Positions 38,456 through 46,319 of a stretch of 64,000 nt of DNA are shown piece after piece; positions within the stretch are counted from its first letter, which is position 1, and each line of letters starts with the position of its first letter. Both the position numbers and the translations under genes were made by a program. The stretch comes from Aeromicrobium camelliae (lineage in GTDB: Bacteria; Actinomycetota; Actinomycetes; Propionibacteriales; Nocardioidaceae): assembly GCF_003850045.1 (NCBI RefSeq), contig NZ_RQJX01000011.1:1-64000 (forward strand), given 5' to 3'. The notes below the pieces were generated by a model. It saw nothing but the letters and a program-made list of their open reading frames with translations, ran no database searches and was not told where the DNA came from.

Positions 38456-39042
38456 GGGGCACCTCGCTGGACGCCGTTGACCACGAACGACGCCGTCGCC
38501 GTCGCGCCCTGCAGCGAGGACGTGGCCGATCGGTCCAAGGTCACCGTGATGCAGAGGGTCTCACTCGCACCCGCGGCCAGCGGCCGTCGCGCGGGGACGA
38601 CCGGGGTGGGCGCGCTGAAGGTGAGCGTGCCGCCCGTGCAGGTGCCGGTCCGATTGCCGTTCGTGGAGGACCCGGAGTTGGTGGCGGTGCCACCGGCGAC
38701 GACACTCCACCGCAGCCCGGGTCCGAGCGCTCCGTTCGTGTGGGCGACGGCGGTGTAGTCCAGCGGGACGGTGCCCGCGTTCCCGACCGTGATGGCACGA
38801 GCGAAGCTCTCGCCCGGCACGAGGTCACCGACGGTGAACGCCGTGTCAGCGGTCGTGCCGCCAGGTCCGGCCAGCTGTCCGTTGAGCGTGAGGTCGAGGC
38901 GCCCCGCAGCCAGCTGCCCGGTGGCCACCGTCGCCTGATCGGTCCAGTACGCCATGGTGCCGCTGACTCCGAGCCCGAGAAGGAGGCCGAGGCTCAGCAC
39001 GGCGCGCAGCAGGCCCGACCGGCGTGCTCGGTGCTTGCTCAT
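38452..39042 (-). CDS. secreted protein with SipW-type alternate signal peptide (TasA/camelysin-like)
   Basis: The ATG at 39042 has an AGGAG site and gives 196 residues. The N-terminus has basic residues, a hydrophobic stretch and VSGTMAYWTDQATVATG, then AAGRLDLTLNG: the signature of the SipW-dependent signal peptide class (A-Y-W-T-D followed by T/V-x-x-G-x-x-A-G-x-L-x-L). The mature part is beta-rich and Ser/Thr/Gly-rich (LVPGESFARAITVGNAGTVPLDY), like TasA or camelysin. It probably forms or joins a surface fibre. Cysteines occur only in GTCTGG and ETLCIT. Confidence 0.82.
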   Translation of the reverse strand: MSKHRARRSGLLRAVLSLGLLLGLGVSGTMAYWTDQATVATGQLAAGRLDLTLNGQLAGPGGTTADTAFTVGDLVPGESFARAITVGNAGTVPLDYTAVAHTNGALGPGLRWSVVAGGTATNSGSSTNGNRTGTCTGGTLTFSAPTPVVPARRPLAAGASETLCITVTLDRSATSSLQGATATASFVVNGVQRGAP

Positions 39043-39647
39043 GCCACTCTCCTTCGCGACGCACGTCGCACCGTTGTTCCGACCAACGTCACCACCAGGC
39101 CGATCAGGATCGCGGCGGGCCCGAGCATCGAGCCCGTCGCCGGAAGGCCGTCCGGCGCCTGAACCGCACCGTCCTGCTGCCCGCTCATCCCCACCAGCAG
39201 CGGAAGATCGAGCGTCGAGCGCTGCGTGCTGTTGCCGGCTGTCGCCTCGAACGTCGCGCGCAGCGTCACCGTGGCCGCGGCGCCCGCAGCGATGTCGGCG
39301 TCGGGCACGACAGCACGCGCGCCATCGGTCGGCAGTCGACGCCACTCCCCCGTGTCGACGCGGACGTCCAGCCGCACGTCCTCGTCGGCGAGCAGTGCAT
39401 CCGGGTCTCCGGCGTCCTCCAGCGCGACCCAGACGGCGGATGCACTGGTGTCGCCGTCGTTGCGGACCGAAAGCACTGCGCTCCGGTCCTCACCCGGAAC
39501 CCATCGGCGATCACCGTGGAAGAGTGCGTCCAACGGCACCGCGGCGGTGTACCGCTCTCCGGGCACCAGTCGCACCTCCGGCGCCGTCACGCCCGCAGCC
39601 GGCTGTGCGATCAGGACGAGCGCCGCGATCATCGCCAGCGACCTCAT
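39039..39647 (-). CDS. LPXTG-anchored secreted protein of the SipW-type cluster
   Basis: From the ATG at 39647 this encodes 202 residues. A short signal peptide (MRSLAMIAALVLIAQPAAGVTA) is followed by a beta-rich domain with VLSVRNDGDTSASAVWVAL. The C-terminus is a complete sortase signal: LPATG at 168-172, a hydrophobic helix and the basic tail RRASRRRVA. It should be linked to peptidoglycan by a sortase, none of which is encoded in the window. It could tether the fibre proteins made from the neighbouring genes. Both ends overlap adjacent genes by 4 bp (ATGA). Confidence 0.82.
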   Translation of the reverse strand: MRSLAMIAALVLIAQPAAGVTAPEVRLVPGERYTAAVPLDALFHGDRRWVPGEDRSAVLSVRNDGDTSASAVWVALEDAGDPDALLADEDVRLDVRVDTGEWRRLPTDGARAVVPDADIAAGAAATVTLRATFEATAGNSTQRSTLDLPLLVGMSGQQDGAVQAPDGLPATGSMLGPAAILIGLVVTLVGTTVRRASRRRVA

Positions 39648-40201
39648 GTCGCCAGCTTTCGCCCACGGAGCCGGTCGCGTGCCGCGCCAGCCAGCATGAC
39701 CGCGGCATACCCGAACAGCGCCGACGCGACGCCCGCGACGGCAAGCCCTCGCTGGGCCGGCTCGAGCCACGTGTGGACGTAGCCGAGGTAGGGCACGGAG
39801 TACCACACCTCTCCGCGGATCTGGACCGGGCGGACGGGCAGCGGATCGGCTGCCGGGTTCGCGTCGCCCTGCGTGATGAACTCGCGTTCGCCGTCGAGTT
39901 GCTGGTGGACGGCCACGACCCGGTGCGTCGCGGTCTGCGGTTCGCCCGAGCGCAACTGGTAGGTCACCACGTCTCCCACACCGAGGGTCGCCGGATCCAC
40001 GTCTCGAGCGACCACGAGCGCGCCGACGCCGTAGGTCGGCGTCATGGAGCCGCTCAGCACCGCGTAAGGCGTGGCGCCAGCCAGCCGCGGCACGGCCACG
40101 GCGACCACGATCGCTGCTGTCACTGCGACGATGACGCCCCACGCAGCGGCGTGGCCGACCAAGCGGGCCGCGCTCCGGCGCCGGGGCCGGACGTGACGCA
40201 T
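39644..40201 (-). CDS. SipW-type signal peptidase I
   Basis: This 185-residue S26B peptidase has an N-terminal membrane helix (about 18-38), catalytic Ser52 in YAVLSGSMTPTYGVG, a DVVTYQL box D segment, His93 in TATHRVVAV, and a second membrane helix near the C-terminus. It is the minimal form of the enzyme, next to the two alternate-signal proteins that are its likely substrates. It lies one base after the 184-residue preprotein gene, in the same transcript. Confidence 0.87.
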   Translation of the reverse strand: MRHVRPRRRSAARLVGHAAAWGVIVAVTAAIVVAVAVPRLAGATPYAVLSGSMTPTYGVGALVVARDVDPATLGVGDVVTYQLRSGEPQTATHRVVAVHQQLDGEREFITQGDANPAADPLPVRPVQIRGEVWYSVPYLGYVHTWLEPAQRGLAVAGVASALFGYAAVMLAGAARDRLRGRKLAT

Positions 40202-40202
40202 C

Positions 40203-40757
40203 TCAGGGGTTGGGGTCGGCCTGCGTGAGCGTCACCGTCAGCGAGTCCAGCGTCGCGGTGATGCCCTGCATGTCGTTCGTGTTGACCGCCGTCGTGTCAC
40301 CGAAGGGGATCGCGACCTCGAAGGTGGCCGACAACACTTGGCCGTCGTTCACGTCGGTGATGGTGGCGCCGTCGGCCAGCGCGGCGCCGTCGAGCGTGTA
40401 GCTCGCGTCGACGTCGGCCGTGAAGGTCGTTCCCGCCGGGGTGCTGGTGAACGTCAGCGTGTCCGGTGCGTCGACCGTCGCCGCCAGGTTGTCACCCTCG
40501 GCGCCGACCGTGAAACTGCAGGTGGCCGTCACGACGTCGCCGGGCACGAACGCCGTCACCGGGCTCCCGGCCGAGGCGGACCCGTCGGCGTACAGCCAGC
40601 CGCTGCAGTCATCGTTCGAGGTCAGCGTGAGGCTGCCCGCCGTGATCGATCCTCCGTCGACATCGGCCTCGGCAGTCCAGTAGGCCAGCGTGCCGGCGCC
40701 GCCGATGAGCAGCGCGCCCGCCGCGGCGGCCATGAGGCCTTTACCTGTCTTGTTCAT
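40203..40757 (-). CDS. alternate signal-mediated exported protein (RER_14450-like family)
   Basis: The 184-residue preprotein starts MNKTGKGLMAAAAGALLIGG and continues AGTLAYWTAEADVDGG...ITAGSLTL, the pattern of the actinobacterial alternate signal family related to SipW substrates. The mature part is acidic, Thr-rich and predicted all-beta, with one cysteine pair (DDCSGW and ATCSF) and no other cysteines. It is the first and probably most expressed gene of the cluster, and a candidate major fibre or matrix subunit. It has its own promoter, a leader hairpin and a good AAAGGGA site. Confidence 0.83.
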   Translation of the reverse strand: MNKTGKGLMAAAAGALLIGGAGTLAYWTAEADVDGGSITAGSLTLTSNDDCSGWLYADGSASAGSPVTAFVPGDVVTATCSFTVGAEGDNLAATVDAPDTLTFTSTPAGTTFTADVDASYTLDGAALADGATITDVNDGQVLSATFEVAIPFGDTTAVNTNDMQGITATLDSLTVTLTQADPNP

Positions 40758-40770
40758 GTGTCCCTTTCCG

Positions 40771-40787
40771 TTCCATCCACGATGGAA
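40771..40787 (-). promoter_or_regulatory. leader hairpin/operator of the SipW-type cluster
   Basis: TTCCATC-GTG-GATGGAA is a perfect 7-bp inverted repeat between the putative -10 and the ribosome-binding site of the first cluster gene. It could be an operator or an mRNA hairpin. Confidence 0.5.
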
Positions 40788-40796
40788 AACCCAGGC

Positions 40797-40802
40797 ATTG
40801 TA
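40797..40802 (-). promoter_or_regulatory. putative -10 element of the SipW-type cluster (TACAAT)
   Basis: TACAAT matches five of six bases of the TATAAT consensus and lies about 40 bp before the first ATG. No good -35 is seen at 16-18 bp (TTCGGG at best), so an activator or another sigma factor may help. Confidence 0.5.
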
Positions 40803-41004
40803 ACCTGAATCGAGAGAGGGCCCGAAGGGGTGAATTCAACCCGCAGACAGTTATTTCTCGCTGAAACCAAAGGAACAAAGGGGCGCGACAGTGCCGGACG
40901 GAGCGCCGACGACTTCACCCGCAAGTTCACCCTCGCAGCGCCTGAACACGCTGACCGGCGCACCCTCGCTCGCCCCGAGCGTGAAGAGCCAGCTGAACGA
41001 CGAA

Positions 41005-41032
41005 GACCGTCCGACCCGAAGGCCGGACGGTC
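41005..41032 (-). terminator. intrinsic-type terminator of tRNA-Leu with UUCG tetraloop
   Basis: On the minus strand the stem GACCGTCCG/CGGACGGTC continues through a G-T pair and CC/GG to a TTCG loop, about 12 bp in all. It starts 10 bp after the tRNA 3' end and is followed by TCTTCG. Confidence 0.8.
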
Positions 41033-41042
41033 TCATGTGCTG

Positions 41043-41128
41043 TGTCCGAGGGGGGACTTGAACCCCCATGCCCGTAACCGGGCACTAGCACCTCAAGCTA
41101 GCGCGTCTACCTATTCCGCCACCCGGAC
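41043..41128 (-). tRNA. tRNA-Leu(GAG)
   Basis: The 86-nt class II tRNA has a 7-bp acceptor stem starting GTCCGGG and ending CTCGGAC plus discriminator A. The anticodon stem-loop is GCTAGC-TTGAGGT-GCTAGT, so the anticodon is GAG (Leu, CUC codons). A long variable arm (GCCCGGTTACGGGC) and the T-loop GGTTCAAGTCC follow. CCA is not encoded. A putative -10 (TAGAGT) is at 41165-41170. Confidence 0.96.
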
Positions 41129-41211
41129 AGTGGGCCCCGCGAGGAACCCTTGGTGCGATCCACCACTCTAGCAAACCGCTCCCAGGGCTCCACACGGGGT
41201 GGGGGTCGAAC

Positions 41212-43980
41212 TCAGCGGCGCGTGACCGTGACGTCGACGGGCACTGTCGTCGCAGGGAATTGACCGTCTCCGACATAACTCAGCGACAGGCGATGCGTGC
41301 CGGGTCCCAGCACCAGCGGCAGCACGGACGCGCGTGCCTCACCGTGGTGCAACCGCCCGATGCCCAGCGGAATCCAGCCTGCCCGCACGATGACCGTTCC
41401 CGACGCCTCGGGGTGGGCCGAGACGTCGATCTTCGGGCCTCGGGGCCAGCGCACCGGCTCCGCGGTGCCGCGCAGGTCGAGTTGCGGCTCGGCCTCCTCG
41501 GCGGCGATACCGATGATCGCCGGATTGTGGTCGCTGGCCCGGTACGGCGTCCGGTCGTACAGCTGGGTGACGTTCTGGTTGTACCGGCTGTACTCGCGGG
41601 CGATGGACTCCTCGGCGTTGATCGCCCAGATGTCCGAACCTGTCACCTGCTCGAAGGCCGACGGGGAGGCGAAGACGTGATCGAGCGAACCCATCTGACC
41701 GTCGAACTGGTAGGTGGGTGCGTCGGTGAACTGCGCCGGCACGTTCACGTACCCAGCCTCCGCGAAGACCTGGACAGGGTCCTCCTGGCTGTAGGCGTTG
41801 AAGTCTCCGGTGAGGAACACCCGGTCGGTGTCCGCGCGGTCCTGCTCGGACTGGGCGAACGCCACGAGCGCCGCGGCCTGGCGGACTCGCGAGGCGTTCG
41901 ACGCCCCCTGGCCGTCGCCCTGGTCGGCGTCCTCACCCTCACCGGAGCCCTTGGACTTGAAGTGGTTGACGATGACCAGGAAGTCGTCCTGCTCGCCGCT
42001 GCCCACGGGCCGGAACTCCTGCGACAACGGATCGCGCGCGTTGTCGAACGCCGGATCGTCGAGGATGACCGACTCCCCCACCGGTGCCACCGCGTCGGGG
42101 CGGTAGATGAACGCCGTGCGGATGACGTCCTCCGCCTCGGGGACCGCCGCCGGGGAGGCGACCGCCGCCCACTCCTCGCGTCCGGCGTGCTCGTTCAGCG
42201 CGGCGACCAGCGCCCGCAAGGCGGTGTCCCGGTCGATGCCGAAGGCGGCCGAATTCTCGATCTCCTCCAACGAGACCACGTCAGCTCCGAGCTGCGAGAT
42301 GGCCGCGACGATCTTGTCCTGCTGCCGCTGCAGGTTCTCGGCGTCAGCGGCGCCACGCGGCCCCTCGTTGCTGCAGCGATTGACGGTGATCGGATCACCC
42401 GCCCGATCCGTGTAGTACGTGCACGAGCCGAGGCCGTTCGCCTCGTAGTCCTCACCGACCGTGGTGAAGTAGTTGAGCACGTTGAAGGTGGCGAGGCGGA
42501 CGTCTCCGCCGACGTCCGCCGGGCGCTCGGGACGCGTGTCGTCCTCGATCCGCAGCGGCTCAGCGTCCCCGGCCTGCACGTGTGCGGTCGGCTGGAGCTT
42601 CCACGTGTCGTTGCGGAAATCGAGGATCATCGGCTCCTCGATCTGCACGGCCGCACCGACGCGCACCTCGTTCTCGGGCGTCAGCCACGGCACGGGGATC
42701 TCACGGTTCGCCCCGTTGAGGAAGTTGATGGTGGCAGCGTCGTCGACCGTCACCGCTCGACTGGCGTTCTCGGCCACGACGGCGTCGTACTCCGGCGTGC
42801 GCGGTCGAGCGACATCCGTCGGCTGGCGCAGCGGTTCCTCCCCGGCCGCAAGACCGATCTCGCCGTACTGGTGCGTGGTGTAGTTGTTGGTGACCGTGAA
42901 GTCGTTCGCCGGGGCCAGCAGCATGCCTTCGAGTGACTCGCGTTCAGCCTCACTGAGCGGGAACTCGACGACGGCCGGCTTGACCGCCGCGACCGGTTCG
43001 TCGAGGACCGTCCAGGCGCCCGCATCCGGGACGATCTGGGTGAGGCCGTAGTACTCCCCCACCCGCCCGGTCAGCTCGAGGTGATCACCCTCGTGGACGG
43101 ACCGGGCGAGTTCGGCGGAGTACACGAACACGCCTTGAGACGCCTCGTGGACCTCCAGGTCCACATCGCCGCCGCTTCCGGGCGTCTGCAGGTAGATCCC
43201 GTTGAAGCCACCGGTCGGGTAGGCCGCGGTCACGACACCGCGCGTGGTCACTCGGTGGTTCAGCAGGGGGCTCTCGTCGCCTGTCCCCTGAATGTCCGCG
43301 ATGTCGACGACCTCGGGCTCCTCCGGTTCCGGCGTCTCCCCGCCGTCGCACGCCACGCCGCACGCTTCTGGCGTGGGTGACGCCGCGGTGAAGTCGGCAC
43401 GGTTGTCGTCGGTGTCGGTGAGGGCGTCGTCGCGCGTCAGCGCCGTGGTCCTCGAGTAGCCCGCGGCCTGTCCCGCGCCCTCGTACGTGCTCGATGACCC
43501 GTACCCGAGGAGATCGACGAGTTGCGGGTGCGACAGCACGCCGTCCCGGTCGCCGGACAGCGGCTGCGTGGTGCGCGCCAGCGCGAGTGTTCCGCCGGCG
43601 CTCCCGGAGAACGCGATGCCGCTCGTGACGTCGGGTTCGGGCAGCGAGGCGCCCGCGGTGCCGTTGCTGTTGCCTCCGACGAGCAGGCGGCCGCCAGCAG
43701 GGATGGTGTGATCACCGAGCGGGATCACCCCGCTGAAGGCGTTGGAGCTGGTCGCGGAGCGATACTGCACCGACCACCCGGCGACGCTGATGGCCTCGTC
43801 GGTGGGGTTGGCGATCTCCACGAACTTGTGCGAGAACGCGGCGCCCGCACTCCCGCCGTTCAGATAGGCCTCGGCGATGACGAGGTCATCACCCTCGGGG
43901 GCCGCCCCGGCGGCCGTCGGCGCGACGAGAAGGCCGGCCCCGAGCGCGAGCGCGCCGGCGATGCGGGTCAGGGTCTTCAT
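41212..43980 (-). CDS. ExeM/NucH-like secreted endonuclease with lamin-tail and Ig-like domains
   Basis: The 922-residue protein has a signal peptide (residues 1-27, ending AAGA-AP), a lamin-tail domain (about 30-150: VIAEAYLNGGSAG, FVEIANPTDEAISVAGW), an OB-fold region and a DNase I-like endonuclease/exonuclease/phosphatase domain (about 490-850) with ATFNVLNYF, SLEEIENSAA, VFLTGDFNAY and YRASDHNPAI. A C-terminal Ig-like domain (about 860-922) follows. It probably degrades extracellular DNA. It is 13 bp downstream of the 5'-nucleotidase gene in the same operon. Confidence 0.93.
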   Translation of the reverse strand: MKTLTRIAGALALGAGLLVAPTAAGAAPEGDDLVIAEAYLNGGSAGAAFSHKFVEIANPTDEAISVAGWSVQYRSATSSNAFSGVIPLGDHTIPAGGRLLVGGNSNGTAGASLPEPDVTSGIAFSGSAGGTLALARTTQPLSGDRDGVLSHPQLVDLLGYGSSSTYEGAGQAAGYSRTTALTRDDALTDTDDNRADFTAASPTPEACGVACDGGETPEPEEPEVVDIADIQGTGDESPLLNHRVTTRGVVTAAYPTGGFNGIYLQTPGSGGDVDLEVHEASQGVFVYSAELARSVHEGDHLELTGRVGEYYGLTQIVPDAGAWTVLDEPVAAVKPAVVEFPLSEAERESLEGMLLAPANDFTVTNNYTTHQYGEIGLAAGEEPLRQPTDVARPRTPEYDAVVAENASRAVTVDDAATINFLNGANREIPVPWLTPENEVRVGAAVQIEEPMILDFRNDTWKLQPTAHVQAGDAEPLRIEDDTRPERPADVGGDVRLATFNVLNYFTTVGEDYEANGLGSCTYYTDRAGDPITVNRCSNEGPRGAADAENLQRQQDKIVAAISQLGADVVSLEEIENSAAFGIDRDTALRALVAALNEHAGREEWAAVASPAAVPEAEDVIRTAFIYRPDAVAPVGESVILDDPAFDNARDPLSQEFRPVGSGEQDDFLVIVNHFKSKGSGEGEDADQGDGQGASNASRVRQAAALVAFAQSEQDRADTDRVFLTGDFNAYSQEDPVQVFAEAGYVNVPAQFTDAPTYQFDGQMGSLDHVFASPSAFEQVTGSDIWAINAEESIAREYSRYNQNVTQLYDRTPYRASDHNPAIIGIAAEEAEPQLDLRGTAEPVRWPRGPKIDVSAHPEASGTVIVRAGWIPLGIGRLHHGEARASVLPLVLGPGTHRLSLSYVGDGQFPATTVPVDVTVTRR

Positions 43981-43993
43981 TCCAGGTCCCCGC

Positions 43994-46216
43994 TTATCGC
44001 TTGATCTCGACGGTGACCGGCACGGAGCTGCGCTCGTACCGACGGTCGCCCCAGTGGGTCACCGTCAGTTCGTGCGTGCCCGGGCGGAGAACGAAGGGAA
44101 GGGTCAGGGCGGTGGCGCGACCGTTCTTGAGGTAACCGGCGCCGACCGGCAGACCGTTCTTCGAGATCGTGATGACACCCCGCGCGTCGCGTGCCGCCGT
44201 CACCTGAATGCGAACCGGAGCCGGGTACTGCGACGGCTTGGCCGTCGCCTGGAGTCCGGCGACCGGCTGCTCCGGTTCTGTCACGGTGACGCTGGGTGTG
44301 GCGACCGTCGTCCCTGTCGGCTGCGCGGTGGCACGGAATCGCACCTCGCCGGAAAGGCCGGCAGGAAGCGTGGCCTCCACTCGGGCGGCTCCGCCGCTCA
44401 CCGGGAAGGAGCCGAGCTCGACCGGGTCGCCGCCTTCTGCCACCGCCTCGACCGTGACGTCGGTGTTGGCAGGGCTGCCCAGCGAGGTGAGGTCGAGCCG
44501 CGGCAGCGTGAACGACACCGTGTCGCCGGCCGCGTACTCGGGCTGCAGCCCCTGCACCTCGACCGAACGGCGGGCGAAGTCGGGGCTGATCGGCTGGTTG
44601 TTCTCGAGGTAGTCGATCCACGCTTCGTAGTCGACGAGACCAGTGTCGGTGTTCGTACCCTCGGCGAAGGCGTGGAAGTTGTCGCCACCCTGCGCGAGGA
44701 AGGAGAACGTCGCGACGCGGTAGGTGCGCTGCGGGTCGAGCGGTTCGCCGTCGATCCACACCCCGGTGATCCGGTCCCCCTCGGGACGGGTCGAGTCGAA
44801 CGTGTACGACACGTTGTCCGAGACGCCGAGCTGGAGGTAGGCGCGGCTGGGCACGTTGCCCGCGGCGTCGCGCTGCCACTGCTGTTCGAAGATGCGCTTC
44901 AGCGTGTCGCCGGTGACCGCGACGGAGCTGACGTTGTTGACGAACGGGAGGACGGCGTTCGCCTCCGCGTAGGTGATCTCACCGGGCTGTTCCTGCCCCG
45001 TCGGCGCGTAGAGCAGGTCGGCGCGCAGGCCACCGGGGTTGACGAGGCCGAGATCGGCGCCGGCCTGGGTCTGCGCCACGCGCGACAGCAGGGCATCGGC
45101 CACCACTCCGCCGAGAGTCGACTCGGCGCCACGGTCCTCGGTCGTCCCGTTGAACGCGCGGGTGATGTCCGCGGTCTGGGTGCCCTTGACCTCGCGCCCG
45201 ATGATGTCGGCGTGCTCGAGCGCCGCCTGAACGATCGCTTGCACCTCGCCCACGCGGGGGAACTGGTCGACGAGGGTGGCGTCGTCGGTCGTGGTCCGCG
45301 GGACGTTCCGCGCCGTGGAGGCCGTCACGTCACCGGTCGCCTCGTCGACGGTCAACGTGACCTCGCCGATGTTCGCGCCGTAACTGCCGGTCTGGACGAT
45401 GGGCCGCGTCTCGCCCGGAGAGCCGGGGACCGGTGCGTCCCACGCGTACTCCTGATGCGTGTGGCCGGTGAAGATCGCGTCGACCTCCGGCGAGATGCCC
45501 TCGGCGATCTCCCGGAAGGCCGGGCTGCTGGCCACGGCCTCCTCGTAGGTGGCTCCGCCGTCGGGAGCGCCTTCGTGGATCTGTGCCACGATGACGTCGG
45601 GTGGTGCTGGCAGGGCCTGCAGTTCTTCAACGGTCTCGTTGACCGCGGCGGTCGGGTCCGCGAAGGTCAGTCCTTCGACGCCTCCGGGACTCACCAGGGA
45701 CGGAGTCTCCTCGGTCACGGCACCGACGACCGCGACCTCCATGCCGGCGGCCTCGACGATCTCGTAGGCCGGCAGGATCGGTTCGCCGTCGGGACCGAGC
45801 ACGTTGGCGGCGAGGTACGGGAAGTCGGCTGCGTCGCCGACACGCGTGACCAGATCCTCGGCGCCCCGGTCGAACTCGTGATTGCCGACGGCGCTCGCGT
45901 CGAGTTCGAGCGCGTTGAGCACGTCGAGCGTCGGGATGTCGTCGGCGACGGCGGACGCGAACAGCGAGGCGCCGATGTTGTCGCCGTTGGAGAGGACGAC
46001 GGTGCTCTCCTCACCGCCTTCGGCACGCAACTGCTCGATCGTCCCTGCGACCTTGACGGTGTTCGCGTCGATCCGGCCGTGGAAGTCGTTGACGCTCAGC
46101 AGCGTCAGTGTCACATCCTGCGCGTGTGCCGGTGCCGCGGCCAGGGCCGTGAGCGATCCGGTGGCGAGGAGCGAGCCCAGCGAGGCCGTGAGGACACGGC
46201 GCGGCACAGCAACCAT
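43994..46216 (-). CDS. secreted 5'-nucleotidase/UDP-sugar hydrolase family protein
   Basis: The 740-residue protein has a signal peptide (to about AHA-QD, residue 32), a metallophosphatase domain (LLSVNDFHGRID, VVLSNGDNIGAS, AVGNHEFDRG, IFTGHTHQEY), a C-terminal nucleotide-binding domain with NPGGLRADL and GGDNFHAFAEG, and an Ig-like domain at about 655-740. It releases phosphate and nucleosides from nucleotides outside the cell. With the nuclease downstream it would convert DNA to nucleosides. A PHO-box-like repeat upstream suggests control by phosphate. Confidence 0.94.
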   Translation of the reverse strand: MVAVPRRVLTASLGSLLATGSLTALAAAPAHAQDVTLTLLSVNDFHGRIDANTVKVAGTIEQLRAEGGEESTVVLSNGDNIGASLFASAVADDIPTLDVLNALELDASAVGNHEFDRGAEDLVTRVGDAADFPYLAANVLGPDGEPILPAYEIVEAAGMEVAVVGAVTEETPSLVSPGGVEGLTFADPTAAVNETVEELQALPAPPDVIVAQIHEGAPDGGATYEEAVASSPAFREIAEGISPEVDAIFTGHTHQEYAWDAPVPGSPGETRPIVQTGSYGANIGEVTLTVDEATGDVTASTARNVPRTTTDDATLVDQFPRVGEVQAIVQAALEHADIIGREVKGTQTADITRAFNGTTEDRGAESTLGGVVADALLSRVAQTQAGADLGLVNPGGLRADLLYAPTGQEQPGEITYAEANAVLPFVNNVSSVAVTGDTLKRIFEQQWQRDAAGNVPSRAYLQLGVSDNVSYTFDSTRPEGDRITGVWIDGEPLDPQRTYRVATFSFLAQGGDNFHAFAEGTNTDTGLVDYEAWIDYLENNQPISPDFARRSVEVQGLQPEYAAGDTVSFTLPRLDLTSLGSPANTDVTVEAVAEGGDPVELGSFPVSGGAARVEATLPAGLSGEVRFRATAQPTGTTVATPSVTVTEPEQPVAGLQATAKPSQYPAPVRIQVTAARDARGVITISKNGLPVGAGYLKNGRATALTLPFVLRPGTHELTVTHWGDRRYERSSVPVTVEIKR

Positions 46217-46276
46217 CGATGCATTCCCCCGATATGTGTGGTGTAGCGGTCTTCCGCCCTGACACCATCACCTGAG

Positions 46277-46305
46277 GGTGAACGCGCTGTCAACGGTGGG
46301 CGAAC
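46277..46305 (-). promoter_or_regulatory. PHO-box-like triple direct repeat upstream of the 5'-nucleotidase-nuclease operon
   Basis: On the minus strand GTTCGCC-N4-GTTGACA-N4-GTTCACC forms three heptamers spaced exactly 11 bp. This is the layout of the PhoP-binding PHO box of Streptomyces (GTTCACC units every 11 bp). It is about 60 bp before the ATG at 46216. Confidence 0.7.
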
Positions 46306-46319
46306 CCCACCGCACCAGA

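Larger units (their letters stand above)
40758..41042. other. intergenic region between the SipW-type cluster and tRNA-Leu
   Basis: This 285-bp gap holds the cluster promoter and hairpin at its left end and the tRNA terminator at its right end. The middle (about 40850-41000) has no convincing ORF or RNA. Confidence 0.6.
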
